DNA from: JAGSPQ01 sp038206395
Lineage (GTDB): Bacteria > Myxococcota > Myxococcia > Myxococcales > Myxococcaceae
DNA length: 64,000 nt
Direction: 5' to 3'
NCBI GenBank assembly: GCA_038206395.1
Contig: JBBRAX010000035.1
Coordinates: 1-64,000 of the forward strand
A program made the translations under genes and the position numbers. The notes under the pieces were generated by a model, which had not been told where the DNA came from, did not search any database, and worked only from the letters and a program-made list of their open reading frames with translations. Of the stretch, positions 15,607-26,054 are shown piece by piece; position 1 is the stretch's first letter, and the number at the start of each line of letters is the position of its first letter.

Positions 15607-17949
15607 TCACGGCGTGGCGAGCTTCGTCATGTCTGCCGCGCACTCGCCCCTGGGGCTGAGCTTCAGGTACTCGGCCGCCGTGTCCTTGATCAGGTCCTTC
15701 TCTTTCGGGTCGTTCAGCTTCACCAGGAACCTGGCGAAGTCGCAGTAGGCCTTTTCGAATTCCTTCTCGGCGTTCAGCGCGGCTTCGTACGCCGAGCGGG
15801 CGCCCGGCTTGTCGCCCTTGAGCTCGAGTGTCACGCCCTGCTCGTCGTACGACGAGGCGACCATCAACGAGTCGCCGTAGAACTCTTCGGCGGCACGCTT
15901 GAAGAAGTCAGACGCCTTCCCATAGTCCTTCTTGTCGTCGCGGTAGATGCGGCCCAGCGCGTAGCGGGCCTCGGCGTTCTTGGTCTTCGGGTCGCGAATC
16001 GCCTTCTCGTACTGGCCAATCGCCTCGTCGACCTTCTTCTGCTTGTAGAGCGCCTGCGCCAACAGCGTCATCAGCTTGGGGCTCTCGGGCACCAGGGTCA
16101 GCGCCTTGCGCAACGCATCTTCCGCGTCCTTCTCGCCGCCTTCCTTGCGCATCAGCGCCTTGGCGAGCTCGACGTGGTAGTGCGCGCGCTGCGCATTCAT
16201 CGAGATCGCAGTGCGAATCTCGGCGGCGGCGCCCGCGTAGTTCTCTTCGTACAGCAGGCGCTTGCCGCGAATGAGGAAGAGCTCGGGGTTGCTCTTGTCC
16301 TGCATCGCCGTGTCTTCTTCCTTCTGAACTTCCTGCTTCGCCTTCGCCGCGTCCTGCGGAATGCCCGTGTTCTTCCAGAGCTCGGCCTGGAAGTCCTTGC
16401 TCGTATAGAGCGGGATTTCGCGCGAGCCACGCGAGATGAGGAAGGCCTGAACCATGTGCGCCATCGCGAGCTGGCGGGGCGACGGGGGCGGCTGCGAGTC
16501 GAGCACGCGCTTGAGGAACTTCGCCGCGTTCGAGTAACCGCCGGCCGGGTTCGGCTGGTCGAGGATGAGCAGCGCGGTGCCGATCAGGGCTTCCGGGTGC
16601 GAGTCTCGGGTGTACTTGAGCGCGCTGCTGAAGAACTTGAGCGCTTCACCGTCGTTGCCGCGGCGGCGAGAGAGCGTGCCCAGCGCCGAGTAGACGCGCG
16701 GATCGTCGGAGGCAGCGGCCTGCGCCGACTCGAGGTTGTCCTTCGCGCCTTCGAGGTCACCCTGGTTCATCTGGATGATGCCGAGCGTCAGCAGCAGCAG
16801 CGACGGCCGGCTGCCCTTTTCCTTCAGGTCGTCGACGATCGGCTTGAGGTCCTTGATCGCCTCGGCGCCTTTGCCTGAATAGAACTTCAGCAGGGCTTGC
16901 GTCGCGAACACCTGTGAGATGGGCTCTTTGCCGCGCAGCCGGTTGGCGTCGGCGAGGTGCTCTTCCGCGCGCTGGTGGGTCGACTCGTCGCCGCCGTGGT
17001 CTCCCCAGCGAACGGCGTAGGCGTAGGCCGCAAACGCGTGCGCCTTGTCGGAGTCCGGGTTGATGAGCAGCGCCTCTTCCGCGATCTTCGAGGCCTTCTG
17101 GTACGAGTCGTAGGTGTCGCCCTTCAGCGCGTCCTGCGCCTGGACGAGCAGCGCGTTCACCTGCTGCTTCTGGCGCGCGCGGTACTGGCCGATGCCGTAG
17201 TACGCCGAGAGGCCGACCACGACGAGCAGGAAGAGGCCGAGCGTGACGACCGCGCCACCCCCACCCTTGCGGCGGCGGCGGGGAACATCGTTCAGCTCGG
17301 AAATCTCGTTGAGCTCAGAAGGATTTTCTTCCTGAACGCGCGGGGCCTGGGTGCGGCGCGGCTGGCCGGCGGGGGTGGAAGGCCGGGCGGCGGCTTGCGA
17401 GGTGACGGCGCGCTGGGCTCCCGAGGTTCCGTTGGGCGAGCGCGAGGTGCCGTTGGCAGCAGGCGCGGCGGCGACGGGCATCGGAGGAGGAGGCGGCGGC
17501 GCGACAGGCGCAGGCGGCTTGGGCAGCTCGACCTTGTACTGAACGAAGATCGCCTTCGTGTCTTCGTCGGCAGGGTCGAGCTCGAGCGCCTTGAGCAGGT
17601 TCGACTTTCCGGCGTCGGCTTCGCCCGTCTTGATCTGCAGGGCGCCCGTCATTCGCAAAACGGACTTGTCGTTGGGCGCGACGCCGATGGCGCCGGCGAG
17701 CTCTTCGAGGGCCTTCTTGTCTTTTCCCTGCTCGGCGTAGACGCGCGCGAGGAGGATGCGTGGGTCGGGCTTGCTCGGGTGGGCCTTCACGCCCTTTTTG
17801 CAGACGACCATCGCCTCCATGAAGCGGCCCATGCCGAGGTAGGCCTCGGCCAGAGGGCGGTAGGCTTCAGAGGCCGGGTCGGTAGCGAAAGCGTGTTCGA
17901 GCTTCGCGAGCTCGGCCGGGCTCAGCGTCTTCGTTGTGGTCGGAGGCAT
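15607..17949 (-). CDS. Single-pass membrane TPR protein
   Basis: 780 residues. N-terminal TPR units at about 20-135 are cytoplasmic. A Pro/Ala-rich linker spans about 140-210, then a basic patch PRRRRKGGGG, a single transmembrane helix (about 232-252), and a long exported region made mostly of TPR helices (for example DSHPEALIGTALLIL, YEENYAGAAAEIRTAI, KVDEAIGQYEKAIRD). It ends GECAADMTKLATP. TPR arrays mediate protein-protein contacts; bridging both sides of the inner membrane fits an assembly or motility scaffold, but no partner gene is adjacent. Divergent from the small cytochrome gene, with 173 bp between. Confidence 0.85.
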   Translation of the reverse strand: MPPTTTKTLSPAELAKLEHAFATDPASEAYRPLAEAYLGMGRFMEAMVVCKKGVKAHPSKPDPRILLARVYAEQGKDKKALEELAGAIGVAPNDKSVLRMTGALQIKTGEADAGKSNLLKALELDPADEDTKAIFVQYKVELPKPPAPVAPPPPPPMPVAAAPAANGTSRSPNGTSGAQRAVTSQAAARPSTPAGQPRRTQAPRVQEENPSELNEISELNDVPRRRRKGGGGAVVTLGLFLLVVVGLSAYYGIGQYRARQKQQVNALLVQAQDALKGDTYDSYQKASKIAEEALLINPDSDKAHAFAAYAYAVRWGDHGGDESTHQRAEEHLADANRLRGKEPISQVFATQALLKFYSGKGAEAIKDLKPIVDDLKEKGSRPSLLLLTLGIIQMNQGDLEGAKDNLESAQAAASDDPRVYSALGTLSRRRGNDGEALKFFSSALKYTRDSHPEALIGTALLILDQPNPAGGYSNAAKFLKRVLDSQPPPSPRQLAMAHMVQAFLISRGSREIPLYTSKDFQAELWKNTGIPQDAAKAKQEVQKEEDTAMQDKSNPELFLIRGKRLLYEENYAGAAAEIRTAISMNAQRAHYHVELAKALMRKEGGEKDAEDALRKALTLVPESPKLMTLLAQALYKQKKVDEAIGQYEKAIRDPKTKNAEARYALGRIYRDDKKDYGKASDFFKRAAEEFYGDSLMVASSYDEQGVTLELKGDKPGARSAYEAALNAEKEFEKAYCDFARFLVKLNDPKEKDLIKDTAAEYLKLSPRGECAADMTKLATP

Positions 17950-18122
17950 CGAGAAAGAGGCCGGTTTTTAAGCATCCGGGTTCGGATCAGTCAATCTGGA
18001 TTCAAGCCTCTGCGCTCCAGTGCAATGGCTGCGGCCGCACCGCTGCAGCGCAACGTTTGCACCCCGGGGAACAGTTGATCGACGGGCGGCCTTCGTGGCC
18101 ATCGCTTTGCAGCCCAAGAAGC

Positions 18123-18605
18123 ATGTCATTTCGAGCCCTCGTTTTTTCGTCGTGTCTGCTGCTGGGTCAAGTACACGCCGGAGAGCCGGGCGAGGGCACC
18201 AAGCCGAAGCCTCCCCAGGCCGAGTCTGCGCTGGCGACCCCCGACTATCTTCCGCCGTTGGCTCGCCAGCTGCTGCGCAAACGAATGCAGCGCCACGGAA
18301 GTGACCAATCACGGCTGGTGCTGGCCGTCACGCTGCTTCAGCGCGACGTGGTGAAGGCGATCGCGGGAGACATCGCCGCCGAACCGCGGATCGCGAAGCC
18401 TATCGCAGAAGGCAGAGACGACTTGAACGCGGCGCTTCCCGAACGATTCTTCGTTCTTCAGGACGCGCTGCGGCTGCGCGCGAAGGATCTCGCCACGGCG
18501 GCGACGAACAAAGACGATCTCGCGCTCGCCAAATCCTTCGGGCAGATGATGGAGATCTGCGTGTCTTGCCACTCGATGTATCTGGACCCCGGGCCCCGCC
18601 GCTAG
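18123..18605 (+). CDS. Small exported c-type cytochrome
   Basis: 160 residues. Signal peptide MSFRALVFSSCLLLGQVHA, a helical domain, and a single haem c motif CVSCH close to the C-terminus (ICVSCHSMYLDPGPRR). A C-terminal CxxCH after a helical bundle recalls cytochrome c'-type folds, though length and spacing are not decisive. Earlier in-frame codons do not look like a leader, so ATG 18123 is used. It converges on the NtrC-type regulator with only 5 bp between the stops. Confidence 0.75.
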   Translation: MSFRALVFSSCLLLGQVHAGEPGEGTKPKPPQAESALATPDYLPPLARQLLRKRMQRHGSDQSRLVLAVTLLQRDVVKAIAGDIAAEPRIAKPIAEGRDDLNAALPERFFVLQDALRLRAKDLATAATNKDDLALAKSFGQMMEICVSCHSMYLDPGPRR

Positions 18606-18610
18606 CCAGG

Positions 18611-19993
18611 TCAGTGGGCGTCTTTGTGGATCCCGTACTCGCGCAAGCGGTACTGAACCGTTCGCACGCTCATGTCGAGGAGCTCTGCGGCCCGGACTGT
18701 CGAGCCTCCGACCGAATCGAGCGTCTTTAAGATCGCGAAGCGTTCGAGCTCGGCCATCGTCGCCCCGGGCACCGAGATTCCCTCGAGGCTCTCGGCAGTC
18801 GGGGAGTCGAAGGGAAGGTGCGAATCGCTGAGCTGATCGTCCTCACACAACACCACCGCGCGCTCGACGGCGTTTTCCAGCTCGCGCACGTTGCCCGGCC
18901 AGCGGTGGCTGCGCAGCTTCGTCTTCGCCCGCGCGGTGAAGCCGTCGATTGGCTTGTGATTCTCGAGGGCGAACTTGCGTAGAAAGTGTTCGGCGAGCAC
19001 CAGGATGTCGCCCCCGCGCAGACGCAGGGGCGGCAGCTCGATGCCGACGACGTTGAGCCGGTAGTAAAGGTCTTCGCGAAAGCGCTTCGCCGCGACGTCC
19101 GCCCCCAGGTCGCGGTTGGTGGCCGCGATGATTCGAACGTCGACCTTGACCAGCTCGTTGCCTCCAACGCGCTCGAAGCTGCGTTCCTGGAGCACGGCCA
19201 ACAGCTTGACCTGCGTCGCCGCGGGAATCTCGCCAATCTCGTCGAGGAAGATGGTCCCCTCGTCGGCCTGCTCGAAGCGCCCTGCGCGGCGACGTTCGGC
19301 GCCGGTGAACGAGCCCTTCTCGTGACCAAACAGCTCGCTCTCGAGCAGGCCATCGGTCAGCGCTGCGCAGTGAACCGAGACGAAGGGCTTGCCGGCCCGT
19401 GGGCTGAGCGCGTGAATCGCGCGGGCCAGCTCGCCCTTTCCGGTGCCGCTCTCTCCGGTGATCAGCACCGTCGCGCGGGCAGCGGCGACCTGTCGCGTGA
19501 CGCCGTACACCTTCTGCATCGCGGGGCTGACGCCCAGCAGTCCCTGAATGCCTTCGCCATGCTGCTCGTGAAGCTGGCGCTTCAGGTTCTCGTTCTCGAG
19601 GCGAATGTCGCGGTGCTCGAGCGCGCGCTCGACGGCGATCAGCAGATCGTCGAGCTCGACGGGCTTCGTAATGTAGTCAGCGGCCCCGGCGCGCATCGCC
19701 GCCACCGCCGCGGTGAGCCCCGTGTTCGAGGTGAGCACGATGACGGGAAGCTCACGGTTGCGCCCGTGGAGCTCCCTGAGCAACTGCATCCCGTTCATCC
19801 GCGGCATCTCGAGATCCGTCACCACGAGGTCAGGAGGCAGCTCGGCAATACGCTCGAGTGCCGCGAGGCCATCGACGGCGAGATCGACCTCGAAGTTGTA
19901 CGTGTCGAGCAGCGCCTTCAACCCCTCGCGGATCGCCTCGTCATCGTCGACCACCAGAATTCGTGCTGCCGCGCGTTGCATTGCCTCCTTCAT
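18611..19993 (-). CDS. NtrC-family sigma-54-dependent response regulator
   Basis: 460 residues. The receiver domain (about 10-125) has the acidic triad DDD at 16-18, phosphoacceptor Asp60 (VVTDLEMP) and Lys110. The AAA+ domain has Walker A GESGTGKG (180-187), the sigma-54 contact loop ELFGHEKGSFTGA, Walker B TIFLDEIGE and the arginine-finger region FREDLYYRLNV. A Fis-type HTH closes the protein (RAAELLDMSVRTVQYRLREYGI). All signatures for phosphorylation-dependent activation of sigma-54 promoters are present. No cognate histidine kinase is adjacent, so it is an orphan here. Divergent from the CBS-domain gene with 163 bp between. Confidence 0.94.
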   Translation of the reverse strand: MKEAMQRAAARILVVDDDEAIREGLKALLDTYNFEVDLAVDGLAALERIAELPPDLVVTDLEMPRMNGMQLLRELHGRNRELPVIVLTSNTGLTAAVAAMRAGAADYITKPVELDDLLIAVERALEHRDIRLENENLKRQLHEQHGEGIQGLLGVSPAMQKVYGVTRQVAAARATVLITGESGTGKGELARAIHALSPRAGKPFVSVHCAALTDGLLESELFGHEKGSFTGAERRRAGRFEQADEGTIFLDEIGEIPAATQVKLLAVLQERSFERVGGNELVKVDVRIIAATNRDLGADVAAKRFREDLYYRLNVVGIELPPLRLRGGDILVLAEHFLRKFALENHKPIDGFTARAKTKLRSHRWPGNVRELENAVERAVVLCEDDQLSDSHLPFDSPTAESLEGISVPGATMAELERFAILKTLDSVGGSTVRAAELLDMSVRTVQYRLREYGIHKDAH

Positions 19994-20156
19994 CCCCCAA
20001 GCCAGTCAGGCGTCCTAACGGAACCTGCGCCATCTGCCGGCCCCAGCTTCAAGCGCTGTTCCTGCAGCCGCCTTTTCCTGGTGCAGCTTCTGCGCGCGAT
20101 GGCGCGGACCTCGTCCGGGCTCGAGCTGGTCTGACTGTTGCTCTTCGAAGGGCATC

Positions 20157-20609
20157 ATGGCCCAACCCACCGTTGCCGACTACGCAGCGCCAGCCCCCCA
20201 CTCGATTCGCGTCGATCGCACTCTGGCCGATGCCCATCGGGTGATGCGCGCCCAGCAGATCCGCCACCTGCCCGTGTTGGACGGGAACAAGCTGGTCGGG
20301 GTGGTGAGCCAGCGAGATCTGTTCTTCCTCGAGACGATTCAGGGCGTCGACCCCGAGAAGGTGCCGGTCGAGGAAGCGATGTCGCAGGGTCCCTACGTCG
20401 TCAGCCGGGAAACTCCGCTGCAGACCGCGGTGCTGCACATGTGGAAGCACAAGGTCGGCTCTGCGGTCGTGATGGATGGCGACCACCTGGTGGGCCTCTT
20501 CACCACCACTGACGCGATGCAGGCGCTGGTCGAGCTGTTGGCGAAAAAGCCCAAGCCTGCCTCTGGGCGATCAGCGACGGCGAAGCGCAAGGGGCGCTCA
20601 GTGCGTTGA
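20157..20609 (+). CDS. Two-CBS-domain protein
   Basis: 150 residues. Two CBS motifs: residues about 15-65 (HRVMRAQQIRHLPVLDGNKLVGVVSQRDL) and about 78-130 (VLHMWKHKVGSAVVMDGDHLVGLFTTTDAM), each split here only by description. A basic tail (KPKPASGRSATAKRKGR) follows. CBS pairs bind adenine nucleotides and usually regulate a partner; no enzymatic domain is attached. GAAGGG lies about 6 bp before the ATG. The last 12 bp overlap the convergent CHAD gene. Confidence 0.88.
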   Translation: MAQPTVADYAAPAPHSIRVDRTLADAHRVMRAQQIRHLPVLDGNKLVGVVSQRDLFFLETIQGVDPEKVPVEEAMSQGPYVVSRETPLQTAVLHMWKHKVGSAVVMDGDHLVGLFTTTDAMQALVELLAKKPKPASGRSATAKRKGRSVR

Positions 20610-21254
20610 ACGGATGGCGTGGGCCACGTCGACCAACGCACGCCCGGCCCTGACGACCAGCGGGCGCCGGGACTTCCTGCGGGTGCGCAAGCCGGCATCG
20701 AAGTCGTGCAGGTCTCCCAGCGCGGCCGCCGCCCGGCCCAGGAGGACCCGCAGCTGGCGCTCGTCCCCTTCAACCGAGCCGACGATGGTGTAGGCGCGCT
20801 TGATTCGCATCCGCAGCCGGTGAGCGGCCCGGGGAGGCGCCGTGGCCGGCAGCCGGGTGATCCGCCTGGCAAGCCGCGCGAGCCGGTGGCGCAGGGCGCG
20901 CGCCAACCGCTTGCGCGAGATCGATTTCGCCCCTGCCAGCTCGAGCTCGAGTGTCGGCCGGTGCTTCCGCCACCGCCGGGCGGCAGCCTTCAGCTGGGCA
21001 AGCGCGGGTGGAAGCGCTGACGGCCGGGGCTGCTTCTCGAGCTGAAGGTCGCGAACGACGCCCAGCGCGCGCTTGAGGCGGTCGGTCTCTTTCTTCAGCT
21101 CGGGGAGCCGGACCCCGTCGAGGGCGGCAGCCAGATCGCGGACCACGCGCGCGGCCTTGCGCGCTCGGTGCACATTCCCGATCGACAGCGAACGCTCGAG
21201 CTTGACGAGCCCGTCGTCGAGCAGCCGCAGTCGTCGTTTCAGGTGGAGCATCAT
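20598..21254 (-). CDS. CHAD-domain protein
   Basis: About 218 residues, highly Arg/Lys-rich and helical. Repeated His/Arg helices such as HRARKAARVVRDL, AAHRLRMRIKRAY and LGDLHDFDAGLRTRR match the CHAD fold (conserved histidine alpha-helical domain), known to bind inorganic polyphosphate. No CYTH/triphosphatase domain is fused. Start uncertain: ATG 21254 or 21251, or GTG 21269. A role with polyphosphate granules is inferred from the family only. Confidence 0.85.
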   Translation of the reverse strand: MMLHLKRRLRLLDDGLVKLERSLSIGNVHRARKAARVVRDLAAALDGVRLPELKKETDRLKRALGVVRDLQLEKQPRPSALPPALAQLKAAARRWRKHRPTLELELAGAKSISRKRLARALRHRLARLARRITRLPATAPPRAAHRLRMRIKRAYTIVGSVEGDERQLRVLLGRAAAALGDLHDFDAGLRTRRKSRRPLVVRAGRALVDVAHAIRSTH

Positions 21255-21329
21255 TGGATCCGAAACCACAGCAAGCCCCAGACCCCGCCGTTTTGCCAGG
21301 TGGCGCGGCAGTTGCTGTTGAGCAGTCGC

Positions 21330-21572
21330 ATGACCATCGTCTGCGCGACGCGTTTTTCAGAAGAATCGACGTCCGACTGGGGCGGAGCGCGAATCGAGGT
21401 CCACGTCCTTCATGGCCACGTGGTGAAGGAGGTGGTGCGCGCGACCGAGGCGCTGGGCGGCGACATCGTGTGCCTCGGCGTGCCGTCCGAAGACACGTCG
21501 GGGGTCATCGTCTCGGATCTGCTGCGGCTCTCGCGCAAGCCGGTGCTGGTGACTACTGTGGCGCAGCCATGA
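21330..21572 (+). pseudogene. Universal stress protein with internal deletion
   Basis: 80 residues where UspA proteins are about 140-150. The N-terminus MTIVCATRFSEESTS is the usual first strand and Asp/Ser region. The C-terminus (HVVKEVVRATEALGGDIVCLGVPSEDTSGVI...RKPVLVTTV) is the usual final helix and strand, with weak traces of the nucleotide-loop Gly/Ser. The middle, about 60-70 residues, is missing, but the frame is kept across SDWGGARIEV. Its stop overlaps the next start by 4 bp (ATGA), so it still lies in an operon. Folding and nucleotide binding look unlikely; a naturally short variant cannot be excluded. Confidence 0.65.
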
Positions 21573-22693
21573 TCCCGCTCTCACTCTCGTTCGTGCTGCT
21601 GCTGTCGGCCACACCCGCCGAGGAAAAGCAGCTGACGCTGACCGCGATGCACGCCGCGATGCGCGCAGTCACCTCGCTGCAGCCCTACCTAGCGTCGCCA
21701 GAGGCATTCCAGGATCCCGCCAATGCGACGATAGTCGCGGCCCAGCTCGACGCGCTGGCAGGGCTGAAGCACCGGTTCATGGGTCCCGGCAAGCAGGACC
21801 CGTCGGTCGAGACGCTCGCCGGCCTGTTCGGCGACTCGGTGGTGCGCGCCCAGGCAGAGATGAAGAAAGGAAATACGGACGTCGCCCGCATGCGCCTTCG
21901 CAGCGTCACCGGGCTCTGCTTTGCGTGTCACAGCCGCCAGGCCGCTTCGAAGGACTTCGAGGACCTGACGAAGTCGGTAGACGCGCTGGACCTGCCTCCG
22001 CTGCGGAAGGCCGAGTTCTTCGCGACCACCCGCCAGTTCGAGAAGGCGGCAGCCCTCTGGAGCCAGGCGCTGACGGCCACCGCGAAGTCCGAAGCCGAGT
22101 GGTTCGAGCATGCGGGGGCGCTGCGCCAGTACCTCGCGGTGCTGGTGCGGGTGAAGGACGACCGCGACGCGACAATGCGGGTGCTGGCGAAGCAATCGGC
22201 CCGCAAGGAACTTCCGGTCTTCTTCAAGAGAATGGTCGATGCGTGGCTGGTCGAAGCGACCGCGTGGAAGGCGGACGACTTCGCTGCGAGTCGAGCGGCC
22301 CCTGCTGCGCTGTTTGCACGGGCAAAGAAGCTCATCGACGGCACGGGCGCCGGGAAGACCGTCATCTGGGACGACGCGCGCTTCGTGAGCCTGTTGCGCG
22401 CCAGCGGCTACCTGCACACCGCGCTCGAGAAAGACCCGCGCGCCCTCTGGCGCGGAGAGGCGCTGTACCTGCTGGCGATCGCCACCTCTGCGTCGATGGA
22501 CCCACTGCTGTGGGACCTGGACGACCTGTACCTGGAGGCCTGCATTCGCGAGAAGCCGCACTCGGCGATCGCCGCTGCGTGCTCCGAACGGATGTACGAC
22601 CGCGCCTGGTTCGGCTGGAGCGGCAGCGGCGGCACCCGCATCCCGCCCGACGTCACCCGGCGGCTCGGCGAGCTGCGTCAGCTGGCGCAATAG
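21569..22693 (+). CDS. Exported single-haem cytochrome-like protein
   Basis: 374 residues from ATG 21569. Signal peptide MIPLSLSFVLLLSATPA, then a helical N-terminal domain ending with a haem c motif CFACH (about residue 115). This is followed by a long helical, TPR-like region (for example FATTRQFEKAAALWSQALTA) and a C-terminus with two further Cys. The N-terminal part resembles the small cytochrome at 18123-18605 in having a helical bundle followed by CxxCHS. Coupled to the shortened Usp gene. No enzyme activity is recognised; a redox or haem-sensing periplasmic role is inferred. Confidence 0.78.
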   Translation: MIPLSLSFVLLLSATPAEEKQLTLTAMHAAMRAVTSLQPYLASPEAFQDPANATIVAAQLDALAGLKHRFMGPGKQDPSVETLAGLFGDSVVRAQAEMKKGNTDVARMRLRSVTGLCFACHSRQAASKDFEDLTKSVDALDLPPLRKAEFFATTRQFEKAAALWSQALTATAKSEAEWFEHAGALRQYLAVLVRVKDDRDATMRVLAKQSARKELPVFFKRMVDAWLVEATAWKADDFAASRAAPAALFARAKKLIDGTGAGKTVIWDDARFVSLLRASGYLHTALEKDPRALWRGEALYLLAIATSASMDPLLWDLDDLYLEACIREKPHSAIAAACSERMYDRAWFGWSGSGGTRIPPDVTRRLGELRQLAQ

Positions 22694-22741
22694 GCCGGAC
22701 CCGCACCAGGAAGAAGTAGGCGCCAGGTCAACACGCTCAGG

Positions 22742-22876
22742 TCACGCCTTGACGACCGTGCCCCGAACATCGAGTCCTCGCGCCAGCCCGGCAAGCGCCT
22801 GTGGCGCATGGTGTGACCAGACCTCAAGGGCCGAGCACGATCCGCAGGACCACGCTCGCATCGACATAGAGGGCAC
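22742..22876 (-). pseudogene. vapC: VapC-like PIN toxin remnant
   Basis: Directly after the antitoxin stop, one frame reads SALYVDASVVLRIVLG, the classic PIN-domain first strand with its catalytic Asp, and then hits a stop. A shifted frame continues WSHHAPQALAGLARGLDVRG, which resembles the last PIN helix and strand. Only about 44 codons remain of the usual 130, so the centre with the other acidic residues is deleted and the frame is broken. The start in the PIN frame would be CTG. No active toxin can be made. Confidence 0.6.
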
Positions 22877-23149
22877 TCAGAAGGACTCAGCCTGGACTGC
22901 TTCGATCGCCTCGTTCACCGCCAACTTCTTCATCCTCGGAAACCTGAGCTTCGACCGATCTTGAGTTCCCAGTGTCAGACGCCCTTCGCGCGCAAGCCGC
23001 TGAAACACTGACGTCGAACCAGGCTTCAGTGGAATGAGCTCGGCAATGGGCTCGTTGCGATCCATCACCACGAGATGTTCCCCACGGCGGACGCGCCGCA
23101 GATACTGACTCAAGTTGGTCTTCAGGTCCGAGATTCTAACGGTCTTCAT
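22877..23149 (-). CDS. Phd/YefM-type antitoxin
   Basis: 90 residues from ATG 23149 (MKTVRISDLKTNLSQYLRRV). The N-terminus has the Phd-family DNA-binding pattern: short strand, helix with K/N residues, then RRGEHLVVMDRNEPIAELIPL. The C-terminal half, which normally covers the toxin, is intact. The expected partner immediately downstream is the broken VapC, so this antitoxin is orphaned and may survive only as a repressor or as a residue of the decayed pair. An earlier in-frame ATG at 23179 adds ten unlikely residues. Confidence 0.8.
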   Translation of the reverse strand: MKTVRISDLKTNLSQYLRRVRRGEHLVVMDRNEPIAELIPLKPGSTSVFQRLAREGRLTLGTQDRSKLRFPRMKKLAVNEAIEAVQAESF

Positions 23150-23405
23150 GACCAGATTTTCATCGAAGCAACCGGCCATGGCACCCAGCCAGACCCGCTG
23201 GGTGGTGCTCGCAGCCAGCGGCGACCTGCTCAGGAACAGCCGCGAAAATCCCGCGCGTCACTCGCGCTTGCCACGTTCAAGATGAAGTAGTAGCTGATGC
23301 GCGCCGGCACTCCCGAAGGTCACCTTGAATTCGTGCCGGCAGCCTCAATCTCGGGGTGGACAAGGGCTGTTCCGAGTCGTAAGTGGCTTTCGAAATTGTT
23401 GTCCC

Positions 23406-23478
<73 letters not shown>

Positions 23479-23497
23479 CAGTCTCTAGAAGAATGGG

Positions 23498-23535
23498 CCC
23501 CGCCCGGTGAAAGCCGAGGCGGGGTTTGTTTTTTT

Positions 23536-23536
<1 letters not shown>
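23498..23536 (+). terminator. Rho-independent terminator after tRNA-Ala
   Basis: Perfect 7-bp outer stem CCCCGCC/GGCGGGG (23498-23504 with 23518-23524), plus a possible inner CGG/CCG pairing, then a T-rich run from 23525 to 23536. The tail reaches the stop codon of the convergent kinase gene. Confidence 0.88.
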
Positions 23537-24851
<1,315 letters not shown>

Positions 24852-24855
<4 letters not shown>

Positions 24856-26054
24856 GGCGCGGACTTAATCACACCCCGTCGCAGCAGGTCGGCGATCTCA
24901 GGCTCGCCGACCCCGAGCAGCTGCGACAACACCTCGCGCGAGTGCTCACCCAACAGCGGCGGCGGCGCGGCAGTCTTCGAGGCCTGAGGCAGCGGGCTGC
25001 CGATGAGCTTCAGCCGGCCCGCAGTCGGGTGCGAAACTTCCAGCAGCTTCCCGCGCGCGGCGAGCTGCGGGTGGGCCACGACCTCGTTGACGGTGGCGAT
25101 GGTGCCCGCGGGAATCCCGGCCTTCGCGAGCGCGCCGACCCAGTGAAGCGCGGGCGCTTTCGCGAAGCGGGCCTGCAGCTGCGGCGACAGCTGGTCGCGG
25201 TTCTTCACGCGCGAGGGATTGGTGGCGAACAGCGGGTCGGCGACCCAGGCGGTGGCGTTCAGCTGCTTGCAGAGCTCGGCGAACTGCGCGTCGTTGCCGA
25301 TCGCGATGTTGAAGAAGACGCCGTCGCTGCCCGAGAAGGTCTCGTACGGAGAAATCGACGCGTGCCGGTTGCCGAGCCGCCGCGGCGTGGTGCCGGCGTT
25401 GAGCGCGGACGACGCGTGAAAGGTGAGCACCTGCGCGGTGGCGTCGAGCATCGAGACGTCGAGGAAGGCGCCCTGCCCCGTCTTCTCTCGGGTGTAGAGC
25501 GCCGCGAGAATCGCCTGGAAGGCGGCCATGCCGGAAAGCAGATCGCTGATCGGCACTCCGACGCGGGTGGGCGGGCCGTCGGGCTGGCCGGTGAGGTGTT
25601 GAAGGCCGGCGAGGCCCTGCATGATGGCGTCGTAGCCGGGCAGCGCCGTGAACGCGGGGTCACCTTCGTGGCCGAAGCCAGAGATGGAGCAGTAGATGAG
25701 GCGCGGCGTCTCTTTGCGAAGCGCGGCCGCATCGAGGCCGAGGCGGGCAGCGACGCCAGGCCTGAAGTTCTCGACGACGATGTCGCAGGTGGCGGCGAGC
25801 CGCTTGACGAGCGCGCAGCCCTGCGGGGCCTTCAAATCGACGGCCAGCGACTTCTTGTTGCGGTTGATGGAAAGAAAGTAGGTCGACTCGCCGTGGACGA
25901 AGGGGGGGCCGAAGGCGCGGGTGTCATCGCCCTTCTTCACCTCTTCGATCTTGATCACCTCGGCGCCCAGGTCGCCGAGGTTCATCGTGCAGAACGGGCC
26001 CGAGAGGACCCGAGAGAGATCGAGGACGCGAAGGCCCGCGAGCGGCAGCGCCAT
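24852..26054 (-). CDS. CaiB/BaiF family (type III) CoA transferase
   Basis: 400 residues. The N-terminal MALPLAGLRVLDLSRVLSGPF and DLGAEVIKIE motifs, followed by NRNKKSLAVDL, are diagnostic of class III CoA transferases. Catalytic Asp171 lies in GVPISDLLSG. The central DVSMLDATAQVL and C-terminal IPAGTIATVNEVVAHPQ segments are typical, and the length is standard. It would move CoA between carboxylates; formyl-CoA, carnitine, or racemase-type substrates cannot be told apart. Overlaps the zinc-ribbon gene by one base and the kinase gene by four. Confidence 0.92.

Noticed and set aside
16957..18078. Long plus-strand frame opposite the TPR gene
   Set aside because: Antisense to a clear TPR protein; low-complexity Arg/Val composition.
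22749..22964. Small plus-strand frame across the toxin remnant
   Set aside because: No motif, and the minus strand encodes a recognisable antitoxin and toxin remnant.
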